From an uncultured Bacilli bacterium (GTDB lineage: Bacteria > Bacillota_I > Bacilli_A > RF39 > UBA660), in contig CAKOSN010000003.1 of NCBI GenBank assembly GCA_934102255.1, forward strand, positions 1 through 64,000: a stretch of 64,000 bases of DNA, in the 5' to 3' direction. The position numbers and the translations under genes were made by a program. Positions 1 through 8,824 of this stretch are shown in pieces (position 1 is the stretch's first letter; each line of letters opens with the position of its first letter). The notes under the pieces were generated by a model. That model worked only from the letters and a program-made list of their open reading frames with translations. It had not been told where the DNA came from and made no database searches.

Positions 1-26
1 TATTCTGTAAACTCTTTTAATTCCAT
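1..26 (-). CDS. Start of a gene after rpsP, possibly KhpA (partial)
   Basis: An ATG at 24-26 opens a frame reading M-E-L-K-E-F-T-E before the window ends. It begins 3 nt after the rpsP stop codon. In many Bacillota the gene directly downstream of rpsP encodes the small KH-domain RNA-binding protein KhpA, and the visible N-terminus would suit it. Only eight codons are visible, so this is inferred from position alone. Confidence 0.35.
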
Positions 27-29
27 AAA

Positions 30-305
30 TTAGTTTTCTTTCTTTTTAGATTCAGCATATTTTTTCATAATGCCTTCACCAGCAAGAATATTCTTAACTG
101 TATCAGTTGGAACAGCACCATTGTTTAACCATTTGATTGCTTTTTCTTCATCAACAGTAATAACTGCAGGATTCTTAACAGGATTATAAGTTCCTACTGT
201 TTCGATAAATCTACCGTCTCTTGGGCATCTTGAGTCAGCTGCTACAATTCTATAGAATGGTTTTTGTTTAGAACCCATTCTTTTTAATCTTAATTTAACT
301 GCCAT
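30..305 (-). CDS. rpsP: 30S ribosomal protein S16
   Basis: Ribosomal protein S16 of the small subunit, which binds 16S rRNA and helps 30S assembly. At 91 aa it has the usual family length. The N-terminus MAVKLRLKRMGSKQKPFYRI is the classic S16 signature, followed by the RDGRFIETVGTYNP block (residues about 30-43). The ATG is preceded by a strong ribosome binding site (GGAGGG at about 312-317). A sigma-A-like promoter lies directly upstream, so rpsP starts its own transcript and is probably expressed with the gene that begins at position 26. The assignment is secure. Confidence 0.98.
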   Translation of the reverse strand: MAVKLRLKRMGSKQKPFYRIVAADSRCPRDGRFIETVGTYNPVKNPAVITVDEEKAIKWLNNGAVPTDTVKNILAGEGIMKKYAESKKKEN

Positions 306-337
306 TTGTATTCCCTCCTCACTTAATAACAGTATTT

Positions 338-367
338 ATTCTATCATATCAAGATATATACTGTCAA
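338..367 (-). promoter_or_regulatory. Promoter of rpsP
   Basis: On the minus strand TTGACA (362-367) is followed by an 18-nt spacer and TAGAAT (338-343), about 33 nt upstream of the rpsP start codon. This is a near-consensus sigma-A promoter seen directly in the sequence. Activity is inferred. Confidence 0.65.
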
Positions 368-403
368 CTTTTTTTAGTTAACAGTTTACAAGTTTAAAAG
401 CAC

Positions 404-428
404 TAAAAAAGGAAGATTACTCTCCCTT
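404..428 (-). terminator. Rho-independent terminator of tig
   Basis: On the minus strand an 8-bp stem (AAGGGAGA pairing with TCTTCCTT, one G-U pair) with a 4-nt loop is followed by a run of six T. The tig stop codon sits in the loop. The hairpin separates tig from the rpsP promoter. Confidence 0.75.
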
Positions 429-1661
429 AACGATATTGATAGCTTCACGCATTTTCATATCATATTTAACCATGTCAAGACCGCCAAATTCTTTTAATAA
501 ATCTTCTTTAGTCATACCATAATTCTTAGCCATTTCTTCTGCCTTAGCATCAGCATCTTTATCACTAATTTCAATCTTTTCTTCTTTAGCAACTTCTTCT
601 AGTAAGAATCTTTCTTTTACTCTGTTAGTAGCAGTTTCTTCATATTGTTTATGTAAATCTTCATGAGTCATACCAGTAAATTGCATGTATTGTTCAAGTG
701 TTAAACCATTCATCTTTAATTGTTGAGATACTTGGTCAATAATTCTATGAATTTCTTCATCAATGATTTCTGGATTAATTTCTACTGTCATTTTAGATAC
801 AGCCATTTTTAAGCAATCATCAATATATTTATCTTCAATTTCAGCTTCTTTACGAGTCTTAATTTGTTCTTTAACTTTAGCTTTTAAGCCTTCAGCATCT
901 TTAACATCATCATAGCCTAAATCTTCAAAGAAATCTTCATTTAATTCAGGTAAAACTCTTTCTTTAATAATATTTACTTTAACTTTAAATACTACATCTT
1001 TACCTTTAAGTTCTTCAGTATAGTTTTCTGGGAATTTTAAATTTAAATCTTTTTCTTCCCCAACGCTCATACCAATTAAGCCTTCTTCAAAACCTGGGAT
1101 AAATGTATTTGAACCAATTTCTAATGGATAATTTTCTCCCTTACCGCCTTCGAATGCTTTACCGTCTAAGAAACCTTCAAAGTCAATAATAACAGTGTTA
1201 CCATTTTCAACTTTGCCGCTTTCTTTAACTTTGATTTCAGCATATTTAGTTTGAAGTTTAGTAATTTCTTCATCTACTTCTTTAGCAGTTACTTTAGCAG
1301 TTTCTTTCTTAATTCCTAAGTTTTTGTATTCACCTAATTTAACTTCTGGTTTAGAAATAAATGTATATTCAATACTAATTCCGTCTTTATTAATATCTTT
1401 AATATCAACAGTTGGTTGTACAACTGGCATTTCTTTAACTTCATCTAAAGTCTTTTTATATTCAGTTGTAAGTAAGATATCGATAGCGTCGTTATAAAGT
1501 GGTTCTACACCATTTTTACTAACGAACATTTCAAAAGGAACCATACCTTTTCTAAAACCATCAACAGTTACATCTTTTTTAATTTTATTGTAAGCATCTT
1601 TAATAGCCTTAGTCCAAATTTCACCTTTATATTCTTTTACAACTTTTTTTACATTATTCAT
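417..1661 (-). CDS. tig: Trigger factor
   Basis: Ribosome-associated chaperone and peptidyl-prolyl isomerase that meets nascent chains at the exit tunnel. The 414 aa length is normal. The order of domains is visible: an N-terminal ribosome-binding domain (about 1-110, with VDGFRKGMVP close to the GFRxGxxP ribosome-binding signature), a central FKBP-type PPIase domain (about 150-235, with FEGFLDGKAFEGG and FIPGFEEGLIGM), then a helical C-terminal domain rich in Lys and Glu. The start has a good AAGGAAG site. The gene lies 61 nt after greA and ends in its own terminator. Confidence 0.97.
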   Translation of the reverse strand: MNNVKKVVKEYKGEIWTKAIKDAYNKIKKDVTVDGFRKGMVPFEMFVSKNGVEPLYNDAIDILLTTEYKKTLDEVKEMPVVQPTVDIKDINKDGISIEYTFISKPEVKLGEYKNLGIKKETAKVTAKEVDEEITKLQTKYAEIKVKESGKVENGNTVIIDFEGFLDGKAFEGGKGENYPLEIGSNTFIPGFEEGLIGMSVGEEKDLNLKFPENYTEELKGKDVVFKVKVNIIKERVLPELNEDFFEDLGYDDVKDAEGLKAKVKEQIKTRKEAEIEDKYIDDCLKMAVSKMTVEINPEIIDEEIHRIIDQVSQQLKMNGLTLEQYMQFTGMTHEDLHKQYEETATNRVKERFLLEEVAKEEKIEISDKDADAKAEEMAKNYGMTKEDLLKEFGGLDMVKYDMKMREAINIVKGE

Positions 1662-1722
1662 AAAATCTTCCTTTTCTAACCTTTAATATTATAACTTAAA
1701 ACTAGCAATAATGCGAGTAAAA

Positions 1723-2193
1723 TTAAGCAATTTTAACAATTTTAACATCATAAGAGCCAGTTGGCGTTACAACATTAACGATTTCACCAGCACGATGTCC
1801 TAATATAGCCTTACCGATTGGTGACTCATTAGAAATTTTGTTAGCAAATGGGTCAGCTTCCATAGAACCAACGATTGAGTATTCTTCTTCCTCATCATCA
1901 TCTATATAATTTAAAGTGACATTAGAGCCAACACTTACTGTTTCTTTAGATGAACCGTCCATTACTTGACAATGTTCTAATTTAAATTCTAATTCTTTTA
2001 TTCTTGCCTCTACTTGCGCTTGTTCATTACGAGCAGCATCATATTCAGCATTTTCTGATAAATCGCCTAAACTTCTTGCTTCTTGAAGTGCAGCAATTAC
2101 CTCAGGTCTTTTCTTTAATTTTAAGTCATTCAATTCAGTTTCTAACGCCAAATATCCTTGTGGTGTTATTAGAATTGTTTGTTCTTTTGTCAT
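1723..2193 (-). CDS. greA: Transcription elongation factor GreA
   Basis: GreA enters the RNA polymerase secondary channel and stimulates cleavage of backtracked transcripts. The 156 aa length is typical. The N-terminal coiled coil carries GDLSENAEYDAAR (about residues 43-55), the diagnostic GreA tip motif. The C-terminal FKBP-like domain includes SPIGKAILGHRAGE (about 124-137). It is the last gene of the ruvX-to-greA run, 51 nt after trhP2. In B. subtilis udk lies between yrrO and greA; here it is absent. Confidence 0.97.
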   Translation of the reverse strand: MTKEQTILITPQGYLALETELNDLKLKKRPEVIAALQEARSLGDLSENAEYDAARNEQAQVEARIKELEFKLEHCQVMDGSSKETVSVGSNVTLNYIDDDEEEEYSIVGSMEADPFANKISNESPIGKAILGHRAGEIVNVVTPTGSYDVKIVKIA

Positions 2194-2244
2194 TTTTATT
2201 CTCTCCTCTAAAAAATTATCTATCTAAGGATACTACAAATTATA

Positions 2245-3426
2245 TTAAATGTCAAACACTTTTATGCGCATAATATCCATATTACTTAGTGGTATTTCAC
2301 ACTTAAATTTTATTAACTGTTTAGGATGCCTTGCAACATCAAGTAGATTACCATCCATATCATAAATTTCAGGAATCACAAGAGTTACAGTCTCAATATT
2401 AGGGCCAAATATCTCTACAACATCCCCCGGTTTAAAGTAGTTTCTTTGTTCTACTGTTACCTCACCCTTAGCCTTATCATATTCTATTACAATACCTAAA
2501 AAATCTTGATTACTTATTTCATTTCTATCTAAAAAATATTGTTCATTAACACTAGGTAATTTGTCAAAGAATTGGGGTACTGAGTCACGATTAGCACATC
2601 TATTTAAGACATTTAAAGCATAAGTAGCATATTTTTCAGTTAAAGTATTATTTTTAATTTTATCGATAATACTACGATAAACTGAAATAACTGTAGCAAT
2701 ATAGTAAATACTACGCATTCTACCCTCTACTTTAAATGAGTTTACCCCTACTTCAATCATCTCTTTTATGAAAGATACCATGTTTAAATCTTTAGGCATC
2801 ATCGTAAAATCAGGTTCATTATCATCGGCTTTAAAAACATAACGGCAAACTTGGCTACAGCCACCCCTATTAGAATCACGATTAGTTGCATAATTACTCA
2901 TAACACAACGACCACTAACAGATGTACACATAGCGCCGTGAATAAAGCATTCTAAATCTAAGTTAGTCTCATCTTTTATTCTTTTAATATCTTCTTTGGA
3001 TGTTTCTCTTGCTAAAACAACTCTCTTAGCCCCGATATTTTTATAAAATAAGGCTGATTCATAGTTACTAGTCGAAGCTTGAGTAGAAACATGTAATTCC
3101 GTTTTTAAACCTAACTTTTGATGTAAATGCATTATATATATATCACTAACTATTATACCATCAGCACCAATTTTATCTAAGTTTAAAAGATAGTCTTCTA
3201 GTCCTAAAGTATCAGCATTATGTGGCACAATATTAACTGTTACATAAACTCTTTTGCCAAGACTATGGGCAAAATCTACCCCAACTTTTAAATCATCAAG
3301 GTTAAAATTTTTAGCATTAGCTCTTAAGGAATAATCAGTTCCCCCAACATACACAGCATCAGCTCCATATAAAAGAGCAACTTTTAATCTTTCTAAATCC
3401 CCTGCGGGCGCTAATAACTCTATCAT
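2245..3426 (-). CDS. trhP2: U32 family tRNA hydroxylation protein (TrhP2/YrrO type)
   Basis: Member of the U32 'peptidase' family. Known members of this clade take part in making 5-hydroxyuridine at tRNA wobble position 34 rather than in proteolysis. Visible features are the N-terminal ELLAPAGDLERLKVAL block and the four-cysteine cluster between about residues 161 and 195 (CIHGAMC..SGRCVMSN..GGCSQVCR), which in the family is tied to an iron-sulfur cluster. The 393 aa length suits YrrO. The start overlaps the stop of the preceding yrrN-like gene by 4 nt (ATGA), showing coupling. With the yrrN-like gene and trmR it forms a set for methoxyuridine modification. Function is taken from the family. 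Confidence 0.9.
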   Translation of the reverse strand: MIELLAPAGDLERLKVALLYGADAVYVGGTDYSLRANAKNFNLDDLKVGVDFAHSLGKRVYVTVNIVPHNADTLGLEDYLLNLDKIGADGIIVSDIYIMHLHQKLGLKTELHVSTQASTSNYESALFYKNIGAKRVVLARETSKEDIKRIKDETNLDLECFIHGAMCTSVSGRCVMSNYATNRDSNRGGCSQVCRYVFKADDNEPDFTMMPKDLNMVSFIKEMIEVGVNSFKVEGRMRSIYYIATVISVYRSIIDKIKNNTLTEKYATYALNVLNRCANRDSVPQFFDKLPSVNEQYFLDRNEISNQDFLGIVIEYDKAKGEVTVEQRNYFKPGDVVEIFGPNIETVTLVIPEIYDMDGNLLDVARHPKQLIKFKCEIPLSNMDIMRIKVFDI

Positions 3427-4211
3427 TTGATATCTCCTATCTTAAAGACAGTTTTCTTATTCATAAATCCATTATCAGTATCTTCTGTGTCTTTACCATT
3501 TAACATATTTATCACTTTATCAGAACTTAAAAAAGTCGTATTTACATAAAAATAATAACTATTATTTAAATCGGTACAATCTAAAAGAGCACACTTACTT
3601 GAATATCCTACTGTTGCTTGGTCATCCTCATAAAGAGTAAATTTAACACTACCCATTTTATCTGTAATATGTAAGTAGTTAGTATGTGGTAAATGGTAAT
3701 AATCTTCATAATTAGAAACTAACTTACGTTTAGAATACATTACTTGATTATAGCCTATTAAGTGATATACAACACTTCTTTTAACATTTTTATCTATCTC
3801 TAATAATTCTTCTTTAGTTAGCTCATTAGAAACAAAGACACTATCTACATAGTCAAGCCATACATTAATTGATTTATAATTACAGTTAAAATGGTTAATA
3901 AATAAAATTATTTTCTTCTTTAATGCTTTTAAAGTACTTATAAGTCCAATATCTTCAATTACAAAACCTTTTATTTCTAAATTAGGTAAAATAGCCTTTA
4001 ACTCATCTATTTCTTTATTATTTAAGACTTTATTAATTAAGCAATAGACATCATCACTAAGTCCAGCCTTATTTATTTCTTCTATTGTAAAGCTTGCTGG
4101 ATAACCAACTGAGTAGCCTTTTAACGGCAAAAGAAAGGTAGAAATACCTTCCGTTTTATATACCTTTATATCTTCTAATTTATTAATACTTATTAAGATT
4201 TTACTCTTCAT
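3423..4211 (-). CDS. trhP1: U32 family partner protein (TrhP1/YrrN type)
   Basis: Shorter U32-family protein that accompanies YrrO in Bacilli; in B. subtilis the two act together in wobble uridine hydroxylation. I see a (beta/alpha)-barrel-like half domain with no cysteine cluster, as expected for YrrN. The frame stays open to a GTG at 4229, but the ATG at 4209-4211 (N-terminus MKSKILISINKLED) is a more natural start and gives 262 aa with an 11-nt overlap with trmR; neither start has a good ribosome binding site, so translation is probably coupled. The stop overlaps the trhP2 start. Identity rests on conserved order as much as on sequence. Confidence 0.8.
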   Translation of the reverse strand: MKSKILISINKLEDIKVYKTEGISTFLLPLKGYSVGYPASFTIEEINKAGLSDDVYCLINKVLNNKEIDELKAILPNLEIKGFVIEDIGLISTLKALKKKIILFINHFNCNYKSINVWLDYVDSVFVSNELTKEELLEIDKNVKRSVVYHLIGYNQVMYSKRKLVSNYEDYYHLPHTNYLHITDKMGSVKFTLYEDDQATVGYSSKCALLDCTDLNNSYYFYVNTTFLSSDKVINMLNGKDTEDTDNGFMNKKTVFKIGDIK

Positions 4212-4794
4212 TTTTGCGTCTACTAACACTTATACCATCTCCAATATTTAGAAATTCTGTGGTAAATTCTTCATTATTTTTTAAGAATTCAATATAATTT
4301 TCAATCTTACCAACTAATTGTCTTAAATTCTTACTTTCGATAGTATCACTTTTACCTACATAACCATGAAAATTAATATTATCAGTTATGATTACGCCAC
4401 CTTTATTCAAGAAATATTTATATTTTTCAAAGAATTTAGTATATTGTCCCTTAGCAGCATCAATAAATATTAAATCATATGAAACGCCTGTCAAATTAAC
4501 ATCTAAGGCATCTTGATAAACAACATTTATTTTCTTATCTAAACCACATTTTTTAATGTTTTTCAAGCATTCCATATAACGAGACTCATCACGTTCAATA
4601 GTTGTTACCATTGTTGGTTGATTACTTGAAGCCATTAAAATAGCTGAGTAACCTATTGCGCTTCCTATTTCTAAAATATTTTTAACATTATGTTCTTTAA
4701 TATACTTCATAATATAACAAATTGATTCTTTTTCAATTATAGGTACATTATTTTCTTTTGCATATTTTTCTATTTCTAAAATTTGTTCTTTCAT
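4201..4794 (-). CDS. trmR: tRNA 5-hydroxyuridine O-methyltransferase (TrmR/YrrM)
   Basis: SAM-dependent O-methyltransferase of the class that includes B. subtilis YrrM/TrmR, which converts 5-hydroxyuridine at position 34 to 5-methoxyuridine. The 197 aa length fits. The SAM-binding motif I is ILEIGSAIGYSAILMA (about 40-55). The acidic motif near residue 64 (TTIERDE) and DLIFIDAAKGQY (about 106-117), with the metal-binding Asp of this class, follow. It lies 12 nt after mltG and overlaps the yrrN-like gene, so the tRNA modification genes are linked in order. Confidence 0.88.
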   Translation of the reverse strand: MKEQILEIEKYAKENNVPIIEKESICYIMKYIKEHNVKNILEIGSAIGYSAILMASSNQPTMVTTIERDESRYMECLKNIKKCGLDKKINVVYQDALDVNLTGVSYDLIFIDAAKGQYTKFFEKYKYFLNKGGVIITDNINFHGYVGKSDTIESKNLRQLVGKIENYIEFLKNNEEFTTEFLNIGDGISVSRRKNEE

Positions 4795-4806
4795 AATTTT
4801 CCACCT

Positions 4807-5880
4807 TTAATTATAGACATACCAAAGTCCTTGGTTTTTTAAATCAGTTATAATTGCATTAAATTCACTTTGGGTTTTAGCATAATATGTCTTTTTATTT
4901 TTATCTGCTACAAAATAATAATAATCAGTATTTGCTGGATTAATAGTAGCTACTATACTTTCTAAGCCACTACTGCAAATTGGTCCGACTGGTAAAGCCG
5001 TAACACAGCTTGACCTTGTATTATAAGGATTACAAGTATCTAAATCTTTCTGAGTTAGCTCGACCGAAAAATCTTTTTTAACAGCATAATAAGTCGTTAC
5101 ATCACTACCTAGAGTCCAACCGTCTTTTAAGCGATTATAAAACACGCTAGCAACGCCACTTCTTGACTCATCATTTACGCCCTCTAATTCAACAATCGAT
5201 GCTAAAGTTAAGATTTGATGAGCACTGTAACCACTATTTTCAATTTCTTTTTTATAAGGAGCTAATTTTTTAGCCAAACCATTTATTAAAGTCAAGACAA
5301 TTTCTTTTAAACTGGCCTCTTTCCTAAAGTTATAAGTATCCGGAAAGAAATAACCTTCTAAAGGATAGTATATATCTTTATTTAAGATATCTTCACTGAT
5401 AAACCAATAATTAGTAATTAGCTCACTTAAGAACTCTTTATCCGTTAATAAAGCATTTACCTCATCCGTACTATAGTTAAAATTCTTTGCTATCATATCA
5501 ACATAGTAAGGTATTCTTTTGCCTTCAACAAAAGTAACAGTAATCTCATCATCAATAACTTTCCCATCTTTAAAAGACTTTAAAATCTCTTTCGTCGACA
5601 TTGTTTTATTAAGTTCATAAATGCCAGCCTGAATATTTGTTATTTTATTTAACTTCATATATATTTTAGCCGCTGTTACATTCTTAATTAAGCCACTGTC
5701 TTTTAAAGATTCTAGGACCTCGTTAGAAGTTGTTTTATAAGGTATTTCAAAAGTAATACTAGTTGTATCTTTACTTACCGGACTTAACATAACATTATAA
5801 GTTATTAAAGCTCCTAAAATAAAGATAACAATTATTCCGCCAATTATACTAACTATCTTAATTATTTTTTGTTTAGACAT
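4807..5880 (-). CDS. mltG: Endolytic transglycosylase MltG
   Basis: Membrane-anchored lytic transglycosylase (YceG/YrrL family) that cuts nascent peptidoglycan strands and sets glycan length. One N-terminal membrane segment (about residues 6-28) is followed by a LysM-like region and the catalytic domain. ASIVELEG (about 227-234) holds the predicted catalytic Glu. GVASVFYNRLKDGWTLGSD and PYNTR follow, as in the family. At 357 aa it is full length. It overlaps the DUF1292 gene by 8 nt, and the order ruvX-yrzB-mltG is that of B. subtilis. Confidence 0.95.
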   Translation of the reverse strand: MSKQKIIKIVSIIGGIIVIFILGALITYNVMLSPVSKDTTSITFEIPYKTTSNEVLESLKDSGLIKNVTAAKIYMKLNKITNIQAGIYELNKTMSTKEILKSFKDGKVIDDEITVTFVEGKRIPYYVDMIAKNFNYSTDEVNALLTDKEFLSELITNYWFISEDILNKDIYYPLEGYFFPDTYNFRKEASLKEIVLTLINGLAKKLAPYKKEIENSGYSAHQILTLASIVELEGVNDESRSGVASVFYNRLKDGWTLGSDVTTYYAVKKDFSVELTQKDLDTCNPYNTRSSCVTALPVGPICSSGLESIVATINPANTDYYYFVADKNKKTYYAKTQSEFNAIITDLKNQGLWYVYN

Positions 5881-6151
5881 TTTTTTCTTCTTCCATTTTC
5901 TTTTGAATAGATTCTAAAATATTAAAAATCAAATTCCATTCTTTTTCTGTTTCTATAGGATAAAGATTCATATCCTTACCAGTTGCATCATAAATAGAAG
6001 CATAAACTTTTTCTTTACCGTCTTCATCTTTTTCATGATTAGTATATACTATATAACTTTTTTTAGTTTCTTCACTATCAAAGGTAAATAAAGGGTCAAA
6101 TAAGCATTCTTCACCTTTATCATTTATTAATTTAATTTTATTATTTTTCAT
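5873..6151 (-). CDS. DUF1292 protein (YrzB-like)
   Basis: Small (92 aa) acidic protein of the DUF1292/YrzB family, function unknown. It shows the family's beta-rich core: an aromatic-rich start (LFDPLFTFDSEETKKSYIVY) and an E-E-W-N-L-I-F-N block near the C-terminus. It overlaps ruvX by 11 nt and mltG by 8 nt, so it is translated with them. The placement between ruvX and mltG is conserved in Bacilli and supports the call. Confidence 0.85.
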   Translation of the reverse strand: MKNNKIKLINDKGEECLFDPLFTFDSEETKKSYIVYTNHEKDEDGKEKVYASIYDATGKDMNLYPIETEKEWNLIFNILESIQKKMEEEKNV

Positions 6152-6572
6152 TATTATTCCTTTTCTTTAAATAAGTATCAAGTATAATCATCGCTGCTGT
6201 TACATCAATTACATTTTTTCTTTTTTTACGTGACATATCATTAGCCAGTAAAATATTAGTAGCTTCCACCGTGCTTAATCTTTCATCAATAAAATTAATG
6301 GGAACATCAACGTATTTTTCTAAAACCTTTTTAAAGTTTTTGCTTCTTTCAGTAGCAAAGCCACACGTATTATTCATGTTTTTAGGAAGTCCTAAAGCTA
6401 TTTCGCTTACATCTTCCTTTTTTACGATATCTGCTACTTCTAAAGCTAACTTATCATATTCTTCATTATTATATCTTAATAATTTATAAGGATTAGCTAT
6501 AATACCTGTTCTAGAAATTGCTACTCCTAAAGTTTTTGTTCCTAAATCTAGTCCTAATATTGTCATACTCAC
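6141..6572 (-). CDS. ruvX: Putative Holliday junction resolvase RuvX (YqgF)
   Basis: RNase H-fold nuclease of the YqgF/RuvX family, linked to Holliday junction resolution and to pre-16S rRNA processing. The 143 aa length is typical. GLDLGTKTLGVAIS (about 7-20) carries the first catalytic Asp. ALGLPKNM (about 59-66) and FIDERLSTVEA (about 95-105) carry the other conserved acidic sites. It is the first gene of the run ruvX-yrzB-mltG-trmR-trhP1-trhP2. Confidence 0.93.
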   Translation of the reverse strand: MSMTILGLDLGTKTLGVAISRTGIIANPYKLLRYNNEEYDKLALEVADIVKKEDVSEIALGLPKNMNNTCGFATERSKNFKKVLEKYVDVPINFIDERLSTVEATNILLANDMSRKKRKNVIDVTAAMIILDTYLKKRNNNEK

Positions 6573-6630
6573 CTCAAAATTAACAACTTATATTTATTAA
6601 TTTTTTTCTATTATCACTTCATTAATATAA

Positions 6631-6912
6631 CTATTTTTCTTCTGGATTATTCTTTTTATAATCATATATTTTCTTTTTAAAATTTTTTATACTATATGAT
6701 TTATAAATAAAGTAAATGCCAAAGATAAATAAGGCTAATGTTATTAAATACATTGGCCACGCTTCTTTTTTATAAATATTAAAAAGAAGATAAATAAGGC
6801 CTAGAGCTAAACATAAAATTCCTTCTATCCTTATTTTTTTGGACTGATGTTTAATAAACTTTCCTTCCTCTGTTTCAAAGTAATTATTAATTACTTCTTT
6901 TTCTTTTTTCAT
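6631..6912 (-). CDS. Small two-TM membrane protein
   Basis: Unrecognised 93 aa protein. A charged N-terminus (MKKEKEVINNYFETEEGKF) precedes two hydrophobic helices (about 30-46 and 52-69) with a short WPM turn, and the tail is basic. The layout suggests a small integral membrane protein with both ends in the cytoplasm. It lies 58 nt upstream of ruvX on the same strand and may be transcribed with it. No function can be given. Confidence 0.6.
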   Translation of the reverse strand: MKKEKEVINNYFETEEGKFIKHQSKKIRIEGILCLALGLIYLLFNIYKKEAWPMYLITLALFIFGIYFIYKSYSIKNFKKKIYDYKKNNPEEK

Positions 6913-7010
6913 AAAACCACCGACCTCATTATACCATACGTTCTTTTAAATGCAAAGTAAGCAAGCATTAAAAGTTAGGTAGGTATTTATTATAACCAAA
7001 AGAAAGCAAA

Positions 7011-7035
7011 ATAAAAAGTCCGTTTATCGGACCTT
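7011..7035 (-). terminator. Terminator after tRNA-Glu
   Basis: On the minus strand a stem of AAGGTCCG pairing with CGGACTT and a 5-nt loop is followed by T-rich sequence, 12 nt after the tRNA-Glu CCA end. It ends the two-tRNA transcript. Confidence 0.75.
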
Positions 7036-7046
7036 AATATCAAAAT

Positions 7047-7122
7047 TGGTGACCTGTACGGGATTTGAACCCATGTATGTATGCGTGAAAGGCATATGTG
7101 TTAACCGCTTCACCAACAGGCC
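7047..7122 (-). tRNA. tRNA-Glu (anticodon TTC)
   Basis: A 76-nt cloverleaf. The acceptor arms GGCCTGT and ACAGGTC pair over 7 bp with one G-U, the anticodon loop is CTTTCAC with anticodon TTC, the T arm contains GGGTTCAAATCC, and the 3' CCA is encoded. It is the second gene of a tRNA pair after tRNA-Ile. Confidence 0.96.
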
Positions 7123-7134
7123 AGTAAAATAAAA

Positions 7135-7211
<77 letters not shown>

Positions 7212-7231
7212 ATTTCCTTGCTGACTTCTTA

Positions 7232-7260
7232 ATTTTACTAAATATCGTTTCGTTTTGCAA
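7232..7260 (-). promoter_or_regulatory. Promoter of the tRNA-Ile/tRNA-Glu pair
   Basis: On the minus strand TTGCAA (7255-7260), a 17-nt spacer and TAAAAT (7232-7237) lie about 20 nt before the 5' end of tRNA-Ile. The spacing is ideal for a sigma-A promoter. The remaining gap up to 7477 is AT-rich and I see no further gene in it. Confidence 0.6.
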
Positions 7261-7477
7261 CTGTTTTTTGCAATTTTTAGTAAATTTTTTTATAAGTTAG
7301 CTAATTTTTATCTTTTTAAGGCATAATTTTACTATTTGATAACTTTAAAGCCGGTTTTTAGGGCTATTTTTTCTCTGATAATTTTTCTTTTTCAAATAAA
7401 TAATTTTTCTAAGTTTAACTTTTTCTAAATTTTTTTTCAATATCATTTAGAAAATTTAATTTACGCTGCTATTTTTT

Positions 7478-7897
7478 ATGATTATTTCAAAATATTTCAT
7501 ATACTTTACTATGAATAATGAAAAAATAAATACGATAAAAAGAATTAATATTGAATCTTTTATCTGGGTAGTCTATATTTTTTTAGTATGTTTTAATCTT
7601 TATTCTAATTACCTAGAAAAACTATACTTAGAAACTAATAAACGCTTTTATAAGCAAAAGTTCCGTCAAATTAATAAAATAGTTCTCAGTGTTATTTTAA
7701 TTATCTATATTTACTTTGCCTACCTTGCTTTTAAAGATGAAACTACACTTACTAGGTATAAAAATAATGACCCCAAGAAAAAAAGACTAACTGACTTAGT
7801 ATTTATTGCTAGTATTCTTTTTCTTATTGGTGGTGTTATTAGTCTTTATGTTGCCACTAAAAGTGATGATTTTGATGAAGAACTACCTTTACTTTAA
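7478..7897 (+). CDS. Hypothetical membrane protein, about three TMs
   Basis: Unrecognised. Two starts are possible: ATG at 7478 or ATG at 7511, the latter giving a 128 aa protein starting MNNEKINTIKRINIESFIW. Neither has a clear ribosome binding site. Hydrophobic segments lie at about 29-46, 67-86 and 107-126 of the long form, between charged stretches (for example NNDPKKKRLTDL). The last bases overlap the stop codon of the convergent deacetylase gene by 4 nt. Codon use looks like its neighbours, so it is probably real. Confidence 0.5.
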   Translation: MIISKYFIYFTMNNEKINTIKRINIESFIWVVYIFLVCFNLYSNYLEKLYLETNKRFYKQKFRQINKIVLSVILIIYIYFAYLAFKDETTLTRYKNNDPKKKRLTDLVFIASILFLIGGVISLYVATKSDDFDEELPLL

Positions 7898-8763
7898 GTA
7901 GCATAGCGATAGCTCTTATTATTTTCTAAAGTTTTACCATTTTTAGAAAATAAGGTAGATACAGTTACTACTTTATAATTATTTTCTTTTAAATAAGGCA
8001 AGATAAGCTCTAATGCTTTATAAGTTGTCAAATAAGTATCATGCATTAAAATAATATTATTTTCTTCAATACTATTAATTAAACGTTCATAAATTTTCTT
8101 AGCATCTCTAAGCTTCCAATCTAAGGTATCATTATTCCATAAAATATAAGGTCCTAGTTTTAAGTTTCTAATATTATTATTAATATTTCCATAAGGCGGA
8201 CGCACTAAAGTTGGTGTATACCCCGTTAAATTATAAACATATTTTTTACTTTTAGTAATTTCTTCTTCTAGAGCTTCTGTTTTTAATCTCGTAAATGATT
8301 TATGTGAAAATCCGTGAACACCAATTTCATTGCCGTTATTTATGCTTTCTTTTAAAATATCTTTATAATCAACATTTAGTTTGTTACCTAAGACAAAAAA
8401 GGTCGCATTATATTCATATTTCTTTAACAAATCTACTATTTCTTTAGTAAACCCACTCGGCCCGTCATCAAAAGTTAAAGCTACATACTTCATCTTTGCT
8501 TCATCACTATTATTAAGTTTATTATCGTTATTTCCTTCTTTTTGAGTATCCGTATTTAAAGAATTTTCATTATCTTTATTATTTTTATCATCCTTATCAT
8601 CGATAGTCTTATCTTCTTTATCACTTAACTTAGTATCAGTATTAATACTATCTAAATCATAATTAGTATTATATGCCCTACTTTCCCTTATATTTAAAGG
8701 AATAACTATAAGTAAAAGACCTAAAAAAAGACATATTAGAGTATAACCAGTATTATTTTTCAT
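7894..8763 (-). CDS. Membrane-anchored polysaccharide deacetylase
   Basis: NodB-type deacetylase, probably acting on peptidoglycan or another surface glycan outside the membrane. One N-terminal membrane anchor (about 5-25) leads into an acidic Asp/Asn/Lys-rich linker (about 30-85), then the NodB domain: LTFDDGPSGF (motif 1, metal-binding Asp), HGFSHKSF (motif 2, two His), RPPYGN (motif 3) and LMHDTY (motif 5). All key residues are present. The open frame reaches a TTG at 8775, but ATG at 8761-8763 has GGTGAAG at ideal spacing and is taken as the start. A second NodB protein is encoded at 24.4-25.8 kb. Confidence 0.88.
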   Translation of the reverse strand: MKNNTGYTLICLFLGLLLIVIPLNIRESRAYNTNYDLDSINTDTKLSDKEDKTIDDKDDKNNKDNENSLNTDTQKEGNNDNKLNNSDEAKMKYVALTFDDGPSGFTKEIVDLLKKYEYNATFFVLGNKLNVDYKDILKESINNGNEIGVHGFSHKSFTRLKTEALEEEITKSKKYVYNLTGYTPTLVRPPYGNINNNIRNLKLGPYILWNNDTLDWKLRDAKKIYERLINSIEENNIILMHDTYLTTYKALELILPYLKENNYKVVTVSTLFSKNGKTLENNKSYRYAT

Positions 8764-8824
8764 AAACTTCACCAATTCTAGTATGTCCTTCTTTTTAAAA
8801 ATTATAAGTTTAAAAAATTAACCC

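Noticed and set aside
7340..7370. Possible small terminator-like hairpin (AGCC/GGCT then T)
   Set aside because: Only 4 bp of stem and no gene ending nearby.
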